Shown here: positions 50,868 to 61,010 of the stretch, one piece after another
Layout: the number at the start of each line of letters is the position of its first letter
Position numbering within the stretch: position 1 is the first letter of the stretch
Assembly: GCA_001247695.2 (NCBI GenBank)
Contig: LGRX02035130.1
Span: 1-64,000, forward strand
Source: Cymbomonas tetramitiformis
Taxonomy: Eukaryota > Chlorophyta > Pyramimonadophyceae > Pyramimonadales > Pyramimonadaceae
Length of the DNA: 64,000 nt
Direction of reading: 5' to 3'
Made by a program: the position numbers and the translations under genes
The notes under the pieces: generated by a model
Database searches by the model: none
Told to the model about the DNA's origin: nothing
Seen by the model: only the letters and a program-made list of their open reading frames with translations

Positions 50868-52080
50868 ATTAACAGTGAATATATACGACGACGGTGGGAT
50901 ATATGCACGGATATTCGGTCTCCACAAACGCTGTGAAGCTGAGACGAGATGCTCGGATGGTATCAAAGTCTAAGATGCATGAAAATAAAATACAGGGGGT
51001 TTTATTTTCCCCACCACAGATGATAGGGTTGACCAGGCACCTCGGGTCGAGGGGTGACAGAAAGACCACAGCTCCCTCCCCCCAGGGGGGTGGAAGTTTG
51101 TGTCTCCATGACACCACCTCACCCTGAAGAGGTGAGGTGCCAGACCCGGCATGCAAGCTAGAAACCCTAACCCTAAAGCACACAAATTGTTACAGGCCCA
51201 GAGGGACCTTTTTCAGTCCATCTAGTTGCGGATCCACAGCGGTGTGGTGCTTGGGGAACCACAGGAGTATGATGCGTGCCTGGAGTTGCGGGAGCTTCTG
51301 AGGGATACGGTGGCTTTTGGGAGGGTTGTGTACCACGAACAGCACAAGGATGTGGTCTGGATTGGTGGCCCCATCGTGAAGCCAAAGGAAGGTGCAAAAC
51401 AAGGGACGGCACGCATGCTGGGTATATGGGCCGTGGCTTGTGGCGGATCCAGTGGGGAGTAAGATTCCGCGGAGGAGGGTGCTGTTCCGCGCTACGGCGT
51501 TGAACAGCAAGCTAGGTTTGCTAACACAAGCCAGGGAATGGGAGGTGAAGCACTACGACAACATGAACGCGGAAGGAGGCTTTTTTGATGAGGCATACAA
51601 TTCCTTTAAGCACGGTCTGGTGAATGAGGGGGTGATTCGGGTGATGAAAAGTCTGCATGCATATGGGAAGGGGCATGCGGAGACGTTGACCGGCGAGTCA
51701 GCGGGGGCCAACACGCGCGGCGGGTCCCAACACGCGCGGCGGGGGCCAACACGCGCGGCGGCGGCGGCGGGTCCCACGACACGCGCAGCGTACCGTGGGG
51801 TCTTTCGTAGTATTACGAGTGATCCGACATGCGCCGCAGGCGAAAATTTTCAAATAGCGACATTGCTGATTCGTATGAAATGCACCATATTCGTTCTTTC
51901 CCCTCCGTTTTCGACCCGGGGACCCCGGACTCCGTTTCGACCCGGGTATCCCCGACATTTGCGATGTGTTCTTGCCCCCCCTCCGGGAAAGCGGCGGCAG
52001 CGGCTAATCCATTTCGCGGTGATCTATAAATTTAACAAGCCCTTTAGCGTCGTTGAGATGAAAACTGCGAAAGAATTTTA
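50868..52080 (+). other. Region with an unassigned ORF series and GC-rich repeats
   Basis: Between 51226 and 51830 two plus-strand frames contain protein-like pieces (EYDACLELRELLRDTVAFGR, VVYHEQHKDVVWIGGPIV, then NAEGGFFDEAYNSFKHGLV and EGVIRVMKSLHAYG) that could form one gene with a frameshift near 51400-51450. I do not recognise the family. It runs into a GC-rich AACACGCGCGGCGGG tandem at 51708-51780 and then loses protein character. Confidence 0.35.
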
Positions 52081-52415
52081 AGGCGTGCAACTCTCGTGGA
52101 CAGATTTGTGAAGCGTTTATGGAGAGCCGCATCCGATGCGATGCGGATATAAACCGAGGTATTTGTTCGAACCTGTGACTGTCGATCAGTGACCATCGGA
52201 CGGAGATAATTGTGGGGATATGGATTGGGGGGGGAGGGCTCTCGTAAGTGGATAGGTGGGGGACTCTTGTAGGGGAAATCTCATAAAGACATGTTTGTAT
52301 ATATCAACGCGAACACCGTCAAACAGTGTCCGTCACATCGGACGAATCGAGACCCCTACGACACCCCCGCGCGCACCCCCGAGACACCTCCGCGCTATTT
52401 CGATTTAATCGCGAT

Positions 52416-52486
52416 TCGCGTCGCATCGCGTCGCATCGCGTCGCATCGCGTCGCATCGCGTCGCATCGCGTCGCATCGCGTCGCAA
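52416..52486. repeat. Decamer tandem repeat (CGCGTCGCAT)n
   Basis: Seven perfect copies of a 10-base unit CGTCGCATCG. The open frames across it are artefacts. Confidence 0.95.
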
Positions 52487-52890
52487 ATCGAACATCGAAA
52501 ATCGTACATCGTAAATCGAACATTGTTAATCGTTCATCATTCCTTTTCTGCATACCCTCCTCATTTACCTTCACTAATGCCGCATCGAAGAGTAATGTTA
52601 AAAACACGCGTGACCTATGGGAGCAGCAACGTACGCTCAGAATTATTGCATTTTCGATTTTCGATCCATGTTCGATTTGAGATTTCCAGATTTTGCATTT
52701 TGCATTTTCGATTTTCAATCAATGTTCGATTCGTTCAGATTTTCAGATTTTGCATCTTCAATTTCCGATCCATGTTCGATTTTAGATTTTGCATTTCGCA
52801 TTTCAGATTTCAGATTTCAGAATTTGCATTGTGCATTTCGCATTTCAGATTTCAGATTTTGCATTATGCATTTCGCATTTCAGATCGAAC
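52487..52890. repeat. Low-complexity TTTGCATTTCAGATTTC region
   Basis: First ATCGAACATCG/AATCGTACATCG variants, then long runs of GATTTTGCATTTTCGATTTT and CAGATTTCAGATTT. Phe/Ser-rich ORFs on the plus strand are by-products. Confidence 0.85.
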
Positions 52891-54676
52891 ATCGCGAATC
52901 GATCTGTTCTCACACGTCGGGGAGGAGGCGGAGCCCCCTACCCCCGAAGGAGGGCTAGTTGATATAAACTCAAAAGTAGCCCTCCCAGCCCGCGTGGGGT
53001 GGGGGGGGCTTGTAGAGAGACGACGCCTCGACCTCCGGTTCACCCCTCCTCGTTAATCGATACGAGCGCGCGAGCGCGAGCGGAGCGGGGGCGAAGCCTC
53101 CGCGACGCGAAGCGGGAGCAGCGCGCGGTCGGTTGATGTTCGACTTCGAATGCCGTGATGCACATGCCATGCCATGCCAACGGCAAGTCAAAACTCCTAC
53201 AAGCTACAACAAACAACCACTCGCAACAACAATGAATTTTGGAGATTGATTTTTCCCCACATGTACGTTCACGTACCCCCTATATATGTATATAATGTAT
53301 ATATAAACGTTGTGCCCAGTTGTGTTTATATCCCCGCGGAGCGGGGCGGGGCGCGTTTATAGCGTTCTGCCGCGCGGATCGGAATCACTGTGGCACGAGG
53401 GGAAACAGTATTGAGTGTATAATAGACGAGGTATTTTGAAATAACTTGCCCACATATAGGATCTGCCATTTTCAAAAGTAGTAGATAGTCCCCCCACCCT
53501 GTTCTTCCACCTCGGGTCGCAAGCCCCCCCATATTATCACAGCGGGTAGCAAGCTCCCCCGGCCACCCTTGTCGAAGCCGGCGCGTCAAGTGGGTAGTCC
53601 CCCTCCTCCTACCTGAATTTTTTGGTATGCAAATTTACGAAATCGGCCGAAAATTTTCGCGAAACCCCGAATTTTCGCCCGTCGGTTAGCGAGATTTGAA
53701 CCCGAGACGTTCACGGGAACCCCCCACACACACACACACACACACACAATAAAGTGGGGGGACTGTCTCCTGCTGTCCCCCCTCGGAGAGCCGTGTCACG
53801 TGTATGTGTCTGTGTCACTCGGCCAACCGTTGCGACGACATAAAACCCTAAAGTAGTTTATGTTATGCATTTTAGTTTCACCGAGAGTTGCAGTGCCACC
53901 ACATGTCAAGGGATTGTTTACGCGAGGGCGGATTTACACAAAACTTCCGACTTTCTAGATCGCGAGATATAATCGTTTTAAGTTTGCGCTTAAGTATGGT
54001 TAAGTATGGGTGGAAAATGAATGGTATCGACCACAACTTTTCTAAAACTTGGTCAATTTATTTGATCCCTGAAGTGCACAATACGTTTATAATGGTTTAA
54101 GGAAACCGTTTATCGAATAAAAATGTTTTCGGAATTTTTGTGTAAATCCGCCTTTTGACTTGAATACATACATCAAGGTATGTATTCCGCCTTCAATGTA
54201 TATTACTCGTATATATATATATATATCACCGACCGTGGTTTCACTTCTTCCCTAAGGTTACGGGTTGTACCACTTCTGTGGTTGCGTTGATTCTTTATTT
54301 CTTTTGGCGTACTAATTTCCGTCTCGTCGAACGCACCGGCTACCGACAGTTGTTAGATATACAGCTTCGTGTTGTATAGAGACTGTTTCGGGTAGTGCCG
54401 CATACAAGTGTGATCAAATAAAACGCGTAAACCAAATAAGAAGTCTCGACCTAGGGATCTGTCACCGAGTATTGTACGAGTACTGGTACAGTCCGTTGGA
54501 GACTGGTGACCCCCTATAACGGGTGACACACAGAATCCATCACACCACCATGTAACATTACTGTACACAGTGAAGACTAGGGAGTCCAAAACAACAAACA
54601 GCTCGGGGGCGGAAACTCTATAGGGAGGCCTGTGCTTTCTGCCAGGGCTGTCCCGTTCTAGGAAGCTGCTAGGAGA
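52891..54676. other. Gene-free stretch with microsatellites
   Basis: No gene. CACACA run at 53727-53748, ATAT run at 54212-54226, GC-rich CGCGAGCGCGAGCGGAGCGGG near 53066. At 53691-53712 a degenerate GGTTCAAATC (minus strand) recalls a tRNA B box, but no cloverleaf can be built. Confidence 0.5.
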
Positions 54677-55117
54677 TTGCAAGCTGCTAATTCCTACAGC
54701 ACGGCACTAACCGAACTAGCCACTTTGGGAGTGGTCCACAACACTGCAGAGTTCACTGTTGTTGAAGAAGTTGCATGTGTCAAAGATGTCGAGCCAGAAC
54801 CAGAGTCCAGAAGCCAGAGTCCAGAACCAGAGTCCAGAAGCCAGAAGCCAGAGCCAGAGTCCAGAACCAGATGCGTAGACCAAATTCAGAAACCCGGAAA
54901 TTGTAAATTGAAGTCCAGAAGCCAGAAGGCTACAATCCAGGAAACCAACAGGAAATCAGACGGTGGTCCAGACAGGCGGATGGCTACTACCCAAATTCAT
55001 GGTCCTACCACAAGGACCAATGGGCAATTGCGGTTTCGATCACTAAATCGACTATTTGAGGCACAGGCAACATTTGCACATGATATTTATGAGTTAAATG
55101 GATTTTATTTCTTGTAG
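54677..55117 (+). repeat. CCAGAGTCCAGAAG minisatellite and its ORF
   Basis: From 54794 to 54945 the sequence CCAGAACCAGAGTCCAGAAG recurs in variants, giving a Pro-Glu-Ser-Arg-Gln repeat in the open frame. The frame has no ATG at its left end, so a real protein is doubtful. TGGTCCTACCACAAGGACCA, a 20-bp near-palindrome, lies at about 55000-55019 and again near 55202. Confidence 0.5.
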
Positions 55118-55995
55118 CGGCGGCCCCCATGAGACTTTAGGTGTGTGGTTGAACGACACGCTTTAGGGGTGTAATTTCACTAAAAGCTTGAAGAAAATGG
55201 TGGTCCTACCACAAGGACCACCGTTATTTTGAGTATTAGGAGTCACATGGGGGGCTCACGGTGATGCTCATGGTTATACATCTTGAGTTTATGACCAAAT
55301 AAGATAACTGAATCGGTCACTTCGCACCCTCATCATCATTTCCGCTCTATTTCAGCATGGCGCATGTTCAACACAATGCAAATTCCGAATTTAGTGAATT
55401 TCGGACTTTAGAAATTGGCATTCATCCATTCTAAAATGTACACGCCAGTCGAAAAATAAGATATTTGGATGATGTTAGACTTTCAGAAATTCGCAATACA
55501 TATATACTTGAAGATTTAATGTGCTGCACACACCAACCTTGCGATATATGCCCTCTAGCAAGCAATTATGATGGCTGGCTGGTCAGCTCGCGTGACCACT
55601 GTTTTAGGGGGGAAACCAACGAGCCAATATATTAGAGGGGAATCCAACGAGCCAACGAGCCAATATATGCATTCCAACCGGGCCTACCGCCCAAATATGA
55701 TTGGGACATATGTATAGGTCCAATTTGATGGTATCCGCGCAGGTGTAGTGTTGATATATGATTGGTAAAAAATTATTGAAGACGAGTCACTAATTTGCCA
55801 CATTTTGAATGTTCCAAAAAATCCGTTTTGAAAAATTTGAGTGTAGAGGTTTGAAATGCGTTCGTCATGGATATATGGGATGGATATATGCCAAACCAGC
55901 GTTCAAATAAATTAATATAGGACCTATATATACCACCTTTCATGGGATAGCGACCACAAATATCGGTAAGCGACAAATTAAATTATTTGAAAAGC
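55118..55995. other. Gene-free AT-rich stretch
   Basis: No gene. GAGCCAATATATTAG and GAGCCAACGAGCC repeats lie near 55620-55670. Confidence 0.4.
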
Positions 55996-56041
55996 GGTCC
56001 TTGTTGGAGGACCAGATCCGGATCTGGTCCTCCCACAAGGA
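55996..56041. repeat. 46-bp near-perfect palindrome
   Basis: The arms GTCCTTGT and GGAGGACCAGATC face each other around a central TCCGGA, with mismatches only at the TTG/CCC step. The outer part (GTCCTTGT/ACAAGGAC) is shared with the 20-bp palindromes at about 55000 and 55202, so a family of hairpins punctuates 55-56 kb. Confidence 0.85.
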
Positions 56042-56095
56042 CTGCGGGGCAGTAGCCACGGAGGGCAGTGCCCATCGGCGGGTGGCCACACGTGG

Positions 56096-56869
56096 TCAGC
56101 CGAGGTATGCAAGTCGGTCGGTGAACCCAGTACCACCGACCCCTGAGCTGCTGAAGCACATGCAAGGAACATGAGCAGAGGCAAGGCAAATGACGTCAAG
56201 CTCAGGGACCTCGGAAGGGGTGCCGGACCTACAGGACGGACAGAGCGGACTGTGGGAACCTTCTGAAGCCCAACCGTCTGAGCCATCGTCGGAGGCGGAG
56301 TCCTCATCGTCAATCACGGACATCTCGGGGTCGTAAACCGCTAGTGGGCGGACAACCGAGCATGCATTAAGGGAGGCGTCGGGAAGCCCAACCTGACCGA
56401 AAACATTGTCCATGAAGTTGATGGACGCGAACGGAGCCTCGAAGCGGGCCGGGTCGCATGCCGACACGGGGTACATCGTACCGTCCGACTCGGGTAAGGC
56501 GGGTGGCCGCTCATCTTCCTGGGTGGGTGGTGGCACATCGGACACCACTGGCGGCAGAGCAGTCCGACCTAGATTAAGTGAGCTCGCCAGCGGTGCTCCA
56601 GAACCACCGGCTCTTGCAGCCGCAGACTGCAAGGAAGACTGTATACCCCGAGCCTCGGCGAGGGCATCGCGCATGTCGGCGGAAGGGGAGTCACTACGAG
56701 CCAAACCGGCGTACTGGGCACGGAGCCCAATGCCTAATGCTTCAGGGTAGGTGAAAGGCTCAGACTCACCACGTACCAGCGGCTGGTTGTGCTGCTTGCA
56801 GAGCTCAGCGAAGGCGCCGTCGTCCTCATCGTCGAAAGCCGTCTGAAATGCGGAGACGACGCCGTCCAT
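56096..56869 (-). CDS. Unrecognised acidic ORF, possible Gag tail
   Basis: 257 codons from ATG 56869. It begins with an acidic helical part (VVSAFQTAFDDEDDGAFAEL), has an Ala/Arg-rich middle and a Pro-rich part, then an acidic run (VIDDEDSASDDGSDGWASEG) and CPSCRSG. The acidic tail and lone Cys pair resemble the C-terminal parts of the gag-only elements in this window. It stands downstream of the gag relic on the same strand, so it could be the end of that gene. No LTRs found. Confidence 0.5.
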   Translation of the reverse strand: MDGVVSAFQTAFDDEDDGAFAELCKQHNQPLVRGESEPFTYPEALGIGLRAQYAGLARSDSPSADMRDALAEARGIQSSLQSAAARAGGSGAPLASSLNLGRTALPPVVSDVPPPTQEDERPPALPESDGTMYPVSACDPARFEAPFASINFMDNVFGQVGLPDASLNACSVVRPLAVYDPEMSVIDDEDSASDDGSDGWASEGSHSPLCPSCRSGTPSEVPELDVICLASAHVPCMCFSSSGVGGTGFTDRLAYLG

Positions 56870-56879
56870 ATCGATTGTA

Positions 56880-57430
56880 TAGCTGGCAATTTACCGGGTA
56901 AAGGATTTTGGCCCTTGGTAATACCGGGTAAAAATAATACCGGTAATACTTTGAGTGGTATTACCTAGGTAATACTATTCTGGGATTTTTGGCAATATTC
57001 AAAACGATCATGGGGCAACACGCCCACATTATTATTGGGAGCCACACAAGTGTGCTCCTAGAGGCTTTGATGTATGCGCAATCGATCTAAGAAGGTGGCT
57101 AGACCAAATTCAAATGTTGTCGCCACCAAACGAACGAAAACTACTTTCCAGAAAGTACAGGCAGCCGCCCCGATTTTGGGGATTGGTTACATGCTGCACT
57201 CTCGGGTGCCGTCACCTGCCGTACAAATGTGCTCCTAGAGGCTTTGATGTATGCGCAATCGCTCTATGAAGGTGGCTAGACCAAATTCGAATGTCGTCGC
57301 CACCGAAACGAACAAAAACTACTTCTCAGAAAGTACAGACAGCCGCCCCGATTTTCGGGATTGGTAATACCCTTAACCGGTATTACCAATGGTAAAATTT
57401 GGTATTTTGGCATGGAGGACGGTCAGAGTG
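56880..57430. repeat. GGTAATACC arrays and a 177-bp tandem pair
   Basis: 56890-56985 and 57360-57410 are dense in TACCGGGTAAAA and GGTAATACC, mutually inverted. Between them a 177-bp unit (GTGCTCCTAGAGGCTTTGATG...) occurs at 57052 and 57229, over 90 percent alike. Confidence 0.8.
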
Positions 57431-57589
57431 TCCTAAGAAGGGTGAATCCATGACGGATACGATCTCTCGTGTTGCCACGCAGGGATGTACTCGCGTTGTG
57501 AACTGTTTAGACTTCGAGCACGTATCACCCTCTCACGGAATGGGGATGTTGGAAATCGTCCTGGCGTGACGGCTGAGAAGCCGTCGATT

Positions 57590-57785
57590 TGATTTTTCCC
57601 ATGGTAAAATGGGTAAAATCGATGGTAATACCCGGTAATACCCATACCCGGTATTACCGATGGTAAAACTTTTTGGTAACGTGCGGTAATACCCCCCTGC
57701 ACTAGGGTAAGGACTTTTTGGGGCAAAGTAATACTTGGTAAAATACTGGTAATACCTATACCTAGTATTACCTTTGGTAAAATTC
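57590..57785. repeat. GGTAATACC / GGTAAAA array
   Basis: The same motif family as 56880-57430 (ACCCGGTATTACCGATGGTA, ATACCTAGTATTACC) over 190 bp. More copies lie at 59745-59840 and 60900-61010. Confidence 0.8.
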
Positions 57786-58059
57786 GTGCCAGCCATAATC
57801 GATTGGCTCATTGCGGAGCCCCACATCGCAATCACCACACACGGCAGGGCATCGAGCCGTGTCGTGGTAATGCCCAGGACACAGGGGCACTCCTGGACGA
57901 ATGCAGAGGACAGGGTGTGGAAGGACACGCACCGAGCCGCCTGCCTACCGTGGGATTATTGGCCCCAATTGCCGCCCTGCTTCAACGGCGAAGCCGCTAA
58001 ACGGTGTTGAAGCTGGCGGTTTCGCCCATGGAATTTCCCATTAGGCTGCCGGTTCCTCT

Positions 58060-59544
58060 CGTCAGTCGTCACGCCACTTAGACGCAGGGAACCGCACGCC
58101 ACCACCGCCCTTCTGGCGATCGCCAAAGCGCTTCTCGGGCGGCGGGTCGGCATGGGCATCGTCGCTCGCACGCTGCAGGCCCTCAAGCAAGGCGGCGGCA
58201 TCACGAATGACTCGCTGGAACTCCTCCACGAAGGAACGAACATCGGTCTCGTGCGGAGCGGCGTAGGCGGCAGCCGAGACGTGAGGTGGCGAAGGGGCGT
58301 GAGTCACCTTCGCTCGAGGGCAGGGGAGAAGTCCTGTCGCAATTGACCGGCCCCTGGCCGAGCGAGTCTCTCAATAAGAGGGTTTGGCCGAAGATTGGCC
58401 GAAAGATTTTTCACCCTTAAGTATGAAGAAAGATGTAAAAACAAGAAAAAAACAAATGTTTTCGGCTAACTTGACCGAACGACCTCCGGAGAGGACTTCT
58501 CCCCTCGCTGCTCGAGGGGGGCCATCGGGGTGGGAGGACCATCACACCTCCAAAACGTGCGTGTAAATCTCTTCTAGCTAGGGATACCTTGGCAAGTTTG
58601 GTGTCGAGGCGGAGCGGGGTGATAACCTCCTTGTAGAAAACCGGGCCAAGGGCAGCCAACAGCTGCCGCTTGGCGTCGTCCTTCTCGCTGAGAGCGCCCG
58701 CACCCGAGGCGTCAATCGCCTTCATTCAAGCACTCGTGAAATTGAGTTAGTTACCAGAGGCTCGGGGTCATCGGTGGAGCCAAAAGAAATCGCAAGGAGC
58801 TCCTCATGGTGGCGAAGAAGAGGGCGGTGTCCAAGAGGCATCAGCCGCTTCGTGATTTCAAGCAGCGCACGCTTGCTTGCCGTCTCGCGGTGAAACGCGG
58901 GCAGAGGCTTCGAACCACCTAGTACGAGCGGGCGATTGGGGGTGGTCAACGATACCAACGCCCTCAAAAGGATGTCGTTGAAGATCGGGTTCACCTCTTT
59001 GTCCAAGTCGACGAGGTCAAAGATGTCGTCGGACCCATTGTCCTTCGCGGCAAAGGACTGATGCAGCGAAGTAATCAGCGAGTCCCATAAAATTTGGCGG
59101 TGGGGCTCATTTCCAGAGAACGAGGACGCCTTGTTCCCCAAGCAAGGTGTCCTTGGCCACGCGCTTCACGATGTCGACGTCCCACGTCGACTGAAGCACT
59201 GCCACGGCTCTCTTCTCATCTGCGGAGGCGAGCACCACAGCAGGGGACTGCGGGGTGGCTCGATAACGAGTCCCTACGTTCCTAGAAAAATGTTGTCTAA
59301 TCTCATGCGAGAGGTCGCGCCCATCGGAGGCGTAAATACAGAAGTAGCACTCATCACGAATAAAATCTTGCAAGTCCTGCAGGGGAGGCGTTGGGTAAAG
59401 CCGGAATTGATGTAGGTGGTCGCGTGCAAACGAGACGTACCGCGGCTGCGTGATAGCGAAATGATGAGAAGTGGGGGCGAGCGAAAGAAAGCAAGTCGAG
59501 ATATACGGTGGCCAAGCAAGGTGTAGTCGACAATGGTTGATCAA
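58060..59544 (-). pseudogene. Gag-like relic, frameshifted
   Basis: Minus-strand pieces run in order: 59544-59107 (LHQFRLYPTPPLQDLQDFIR, then VAVLQSTWDVDIVKRVAKD), 59141-58722 (HRQILWDSLITSLHQSF, PIFNDILLRALVSL), 58725-58417 (KRQLLAALGPVFYKEVITPL) and 58307-58062 (FVEEFQRVIRDAAALLEGL). Each overlaps the next by a few bases in another frame, for example at TGAATG near 58722. The LGPVFYKEV core matches LDPVFYAAV in the relic at 8.0-8.4 kb, so this is a Gag of the same broad family. No pol and no LTR pair identified. Alternatively the breaks are short introns, but no donor or acceptor pairs fit. Confidence 0.5.
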
Positions 59545-59564
59545 GCCAAGTCAGAAACAAACAT

Positions 59565-59640
59565 CAACGTAGACAATGTTCTGCAGAGCGACGCGCTAAC
59601 CAACCGCGTTAACAATAGATCTTGGAAATTTTCAGAAATT
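59565..59640 (-). other. tRNA A-box-like fragment
   Basis: Minus-strand CGGTTGGTTAGCGCGTCGC (about 59587-59605) is close to the D-arm/A box of a nuclear tRNA, but no T arm follows at the expected distance. Perhaps a SINE relic. Confidence 0.3.
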
Positions 59641-59744
59641 TGGTAAGATGTGTACTATAAAATTTTGATAAATTTGATATCGTCAAGTTCCGAGGGTAGG
59701 TTCCGCTGCAGTCGTCAGGCGGGGGGTCGCGTATGCGGGTAAGG

Positions 59745-59840
59745 CTGTTATTTTACCGGGTAAAATGATATTGGCCTTGGTATTACCAGGTAATTTACCG
59801 GTAATACTGAGCCTGGTATTACCAAAGTATTACCGCTCAA
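59745..59840. repeat. GGTAATACC array, third block
   Basis: TTACCGGGTAAAATGATATT and CTGGTATTACCAAAGTATTA variants, as at 56.9 and 57.6 kb. Confidence 0.75.
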
Positions 59841-59984
59841 TAACACCGCTCAATTGTTGAATACGCAGCTCATGGCACTTGATCCGTGCATGATATTTAT
59901 ACTTTATTTGGATTTTCCCTGGGGACCTGCAATGTTATTAGTTGCTTTAGGATGTATAGATGTACCGGATATCGTCATCAGCTA

Positions 59985-60070
59985 CGTTCATATGTACGTA
60001 CCAGATATCATCATCAGCCATGTACAGCTGTACCAGATATCATCATCAGCTTTGTACAGATGCACCAGGC
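59985..60070. repeat. Short ACCAGATATCATCATCAGC repeat
   Basis: Four diverged copies of GTACCAGATATCATCATCAG with a 5' partner TGTACAG lie at about 59955-60070. The ORFs here are repeat artefacts. Confidence 0.7.
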
Positions 60071-60150
60071 ATCAAAAGCTATTATAATGCTCGTACCTGC
60101 GAGGACATGAAGTCATGTTGAGTGATACACAGATATTGATATCGCTAAAT

Positions 60151-60501
60151 TTATTCCATGTTGAGGCAGCACCTACAAAGATATTGATACGCGGTGGTGT
60201 TGATAGCTACATCATACTTGCATATCAGCTTTATAGTCTTCACACTATTTTCGAGAGTAAGGCTCCCGTGAGCAGGGTTCTCGTAGATCGCGTTGTCCTC
60301 GAATGAACTCAGAATAAATGTATGAACACTACCAGGAGCTTGGCCACGAAAGGGCGCACATAAAGCGTCGTAAATATCTTTCGAAAGTGCAACTCCCGTC
60401 CATTCGAACACCTCGGTGGTGACTGGCGCGCTAAATACAACGAGGGCGATCGAAGTGGGTTCTGATCCAGTTGCATCTCGGGTAGGGGAGAGTGACGACA
60501 T
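60151..60501 (-). CDS. Hypothetical ORF
   Basis: 116 codons from ATG 60501. The first 90 residues look globular (SIALVVFSAPVTTEVFEWTG, LSKDIYDALCAPFRGQAPGS), the rest AT-rich. No family is recognised. Its start is 42 bp from that of the divergent ORF at 60546. Confidence 0.35.
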   Translation of the reverse strand: MSSLSPTRDATGSEPTSIALVVFSAPVTTEVFEWTGVALSKDIYDALCAPFRGQAPGSVHTFILSSFEDNAIYENPAHGSLTLENSVKTIKLICKYDVAINTTAYQYLCRCCLNME

Positions 60502-60545
60502 AGCTGCACGAGTGGCTGCAAGAATATACTCGTTTAGCGTTCTTG

Positions 60546-60902
60546 ATGAATGAACTTCTGTCGGTTGGCCGGAATAAGCAGTTTTCCTGGTGCCAGGTGA
60601 AACGCATTAAAGCGAACTACACTTCAAGAGCTGCGCGCGCATTTTCGAATTTTCAAATATACGAATACGGTGCTTGCTTAACTGGCAATGCGTGTTCAAA
60701 ATGTACCAGTAAAAAGCGATATTGTGTGTTGTGGGACGCCAAAATTCGGAGGCAGTGGATTTGCCGCTTACACGTGAGTGCGAGACCTCTTGGTTCGCGC
60801 TTGGCTTCAACGTACTACAAGGTCTCGCGACAGTGCCATCCTACTTGGATCGACGGCAGGGTAATGCCGGTAAAACGGGGTAGTAGCACCGCTGAATTTT
60901 GA
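60546..60902 (+). CDS. Hypothetical Cys/Arg-rich ORF
   Basis: 118 codons from ATG 60546. A Cys cluster, CLTGNACSKCTSKKRYC, could bind metal, and the product is strongly basic. No family recognised. It stops at the next GGTAATACC array, so it may belong to a mobile element. Confidence 0.3.
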   Translation: MNELLSVGRNKQFSWCQVKRIKANYTSRAARAFSNFQIYEYGACLTGNACSKCTSKKRYCVLWDAKIRRQWICRLHVSARPLGSRLASTYYKVSRQCHPTWIDGRVMPVKRGSSTAEF

Positions 60903-61010
60903 CAATGGTAAAACCACTATGGTAAAATAAAATCGGCCGTGGTAATACCCGGTAATTTACTGGTGATACCGTTACCGGTAATACCCGGCGATTTTACCTT
61001 AACAACCTTA
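60900..61010. repeat. GGTAATACC array, fourth block
   Basis: GGTAATACCCGGTAATTTACTGG and similar units in inverted order relative to the block at 59745-59840, so the two could be ends of one element containing the two hypothetical ORFs. Confidence 0.7.

Noticed and set aside
52523..53056. Phe-rich membrane-like ORF
   Set aside because: Translation of TTTGCATTTCAGATTT low-complexity DNA.
53691..53712. tRNA gene from GGTTCAAATC
   Set aside because: T stem does not pair and no D or anticodon arm can be placed.
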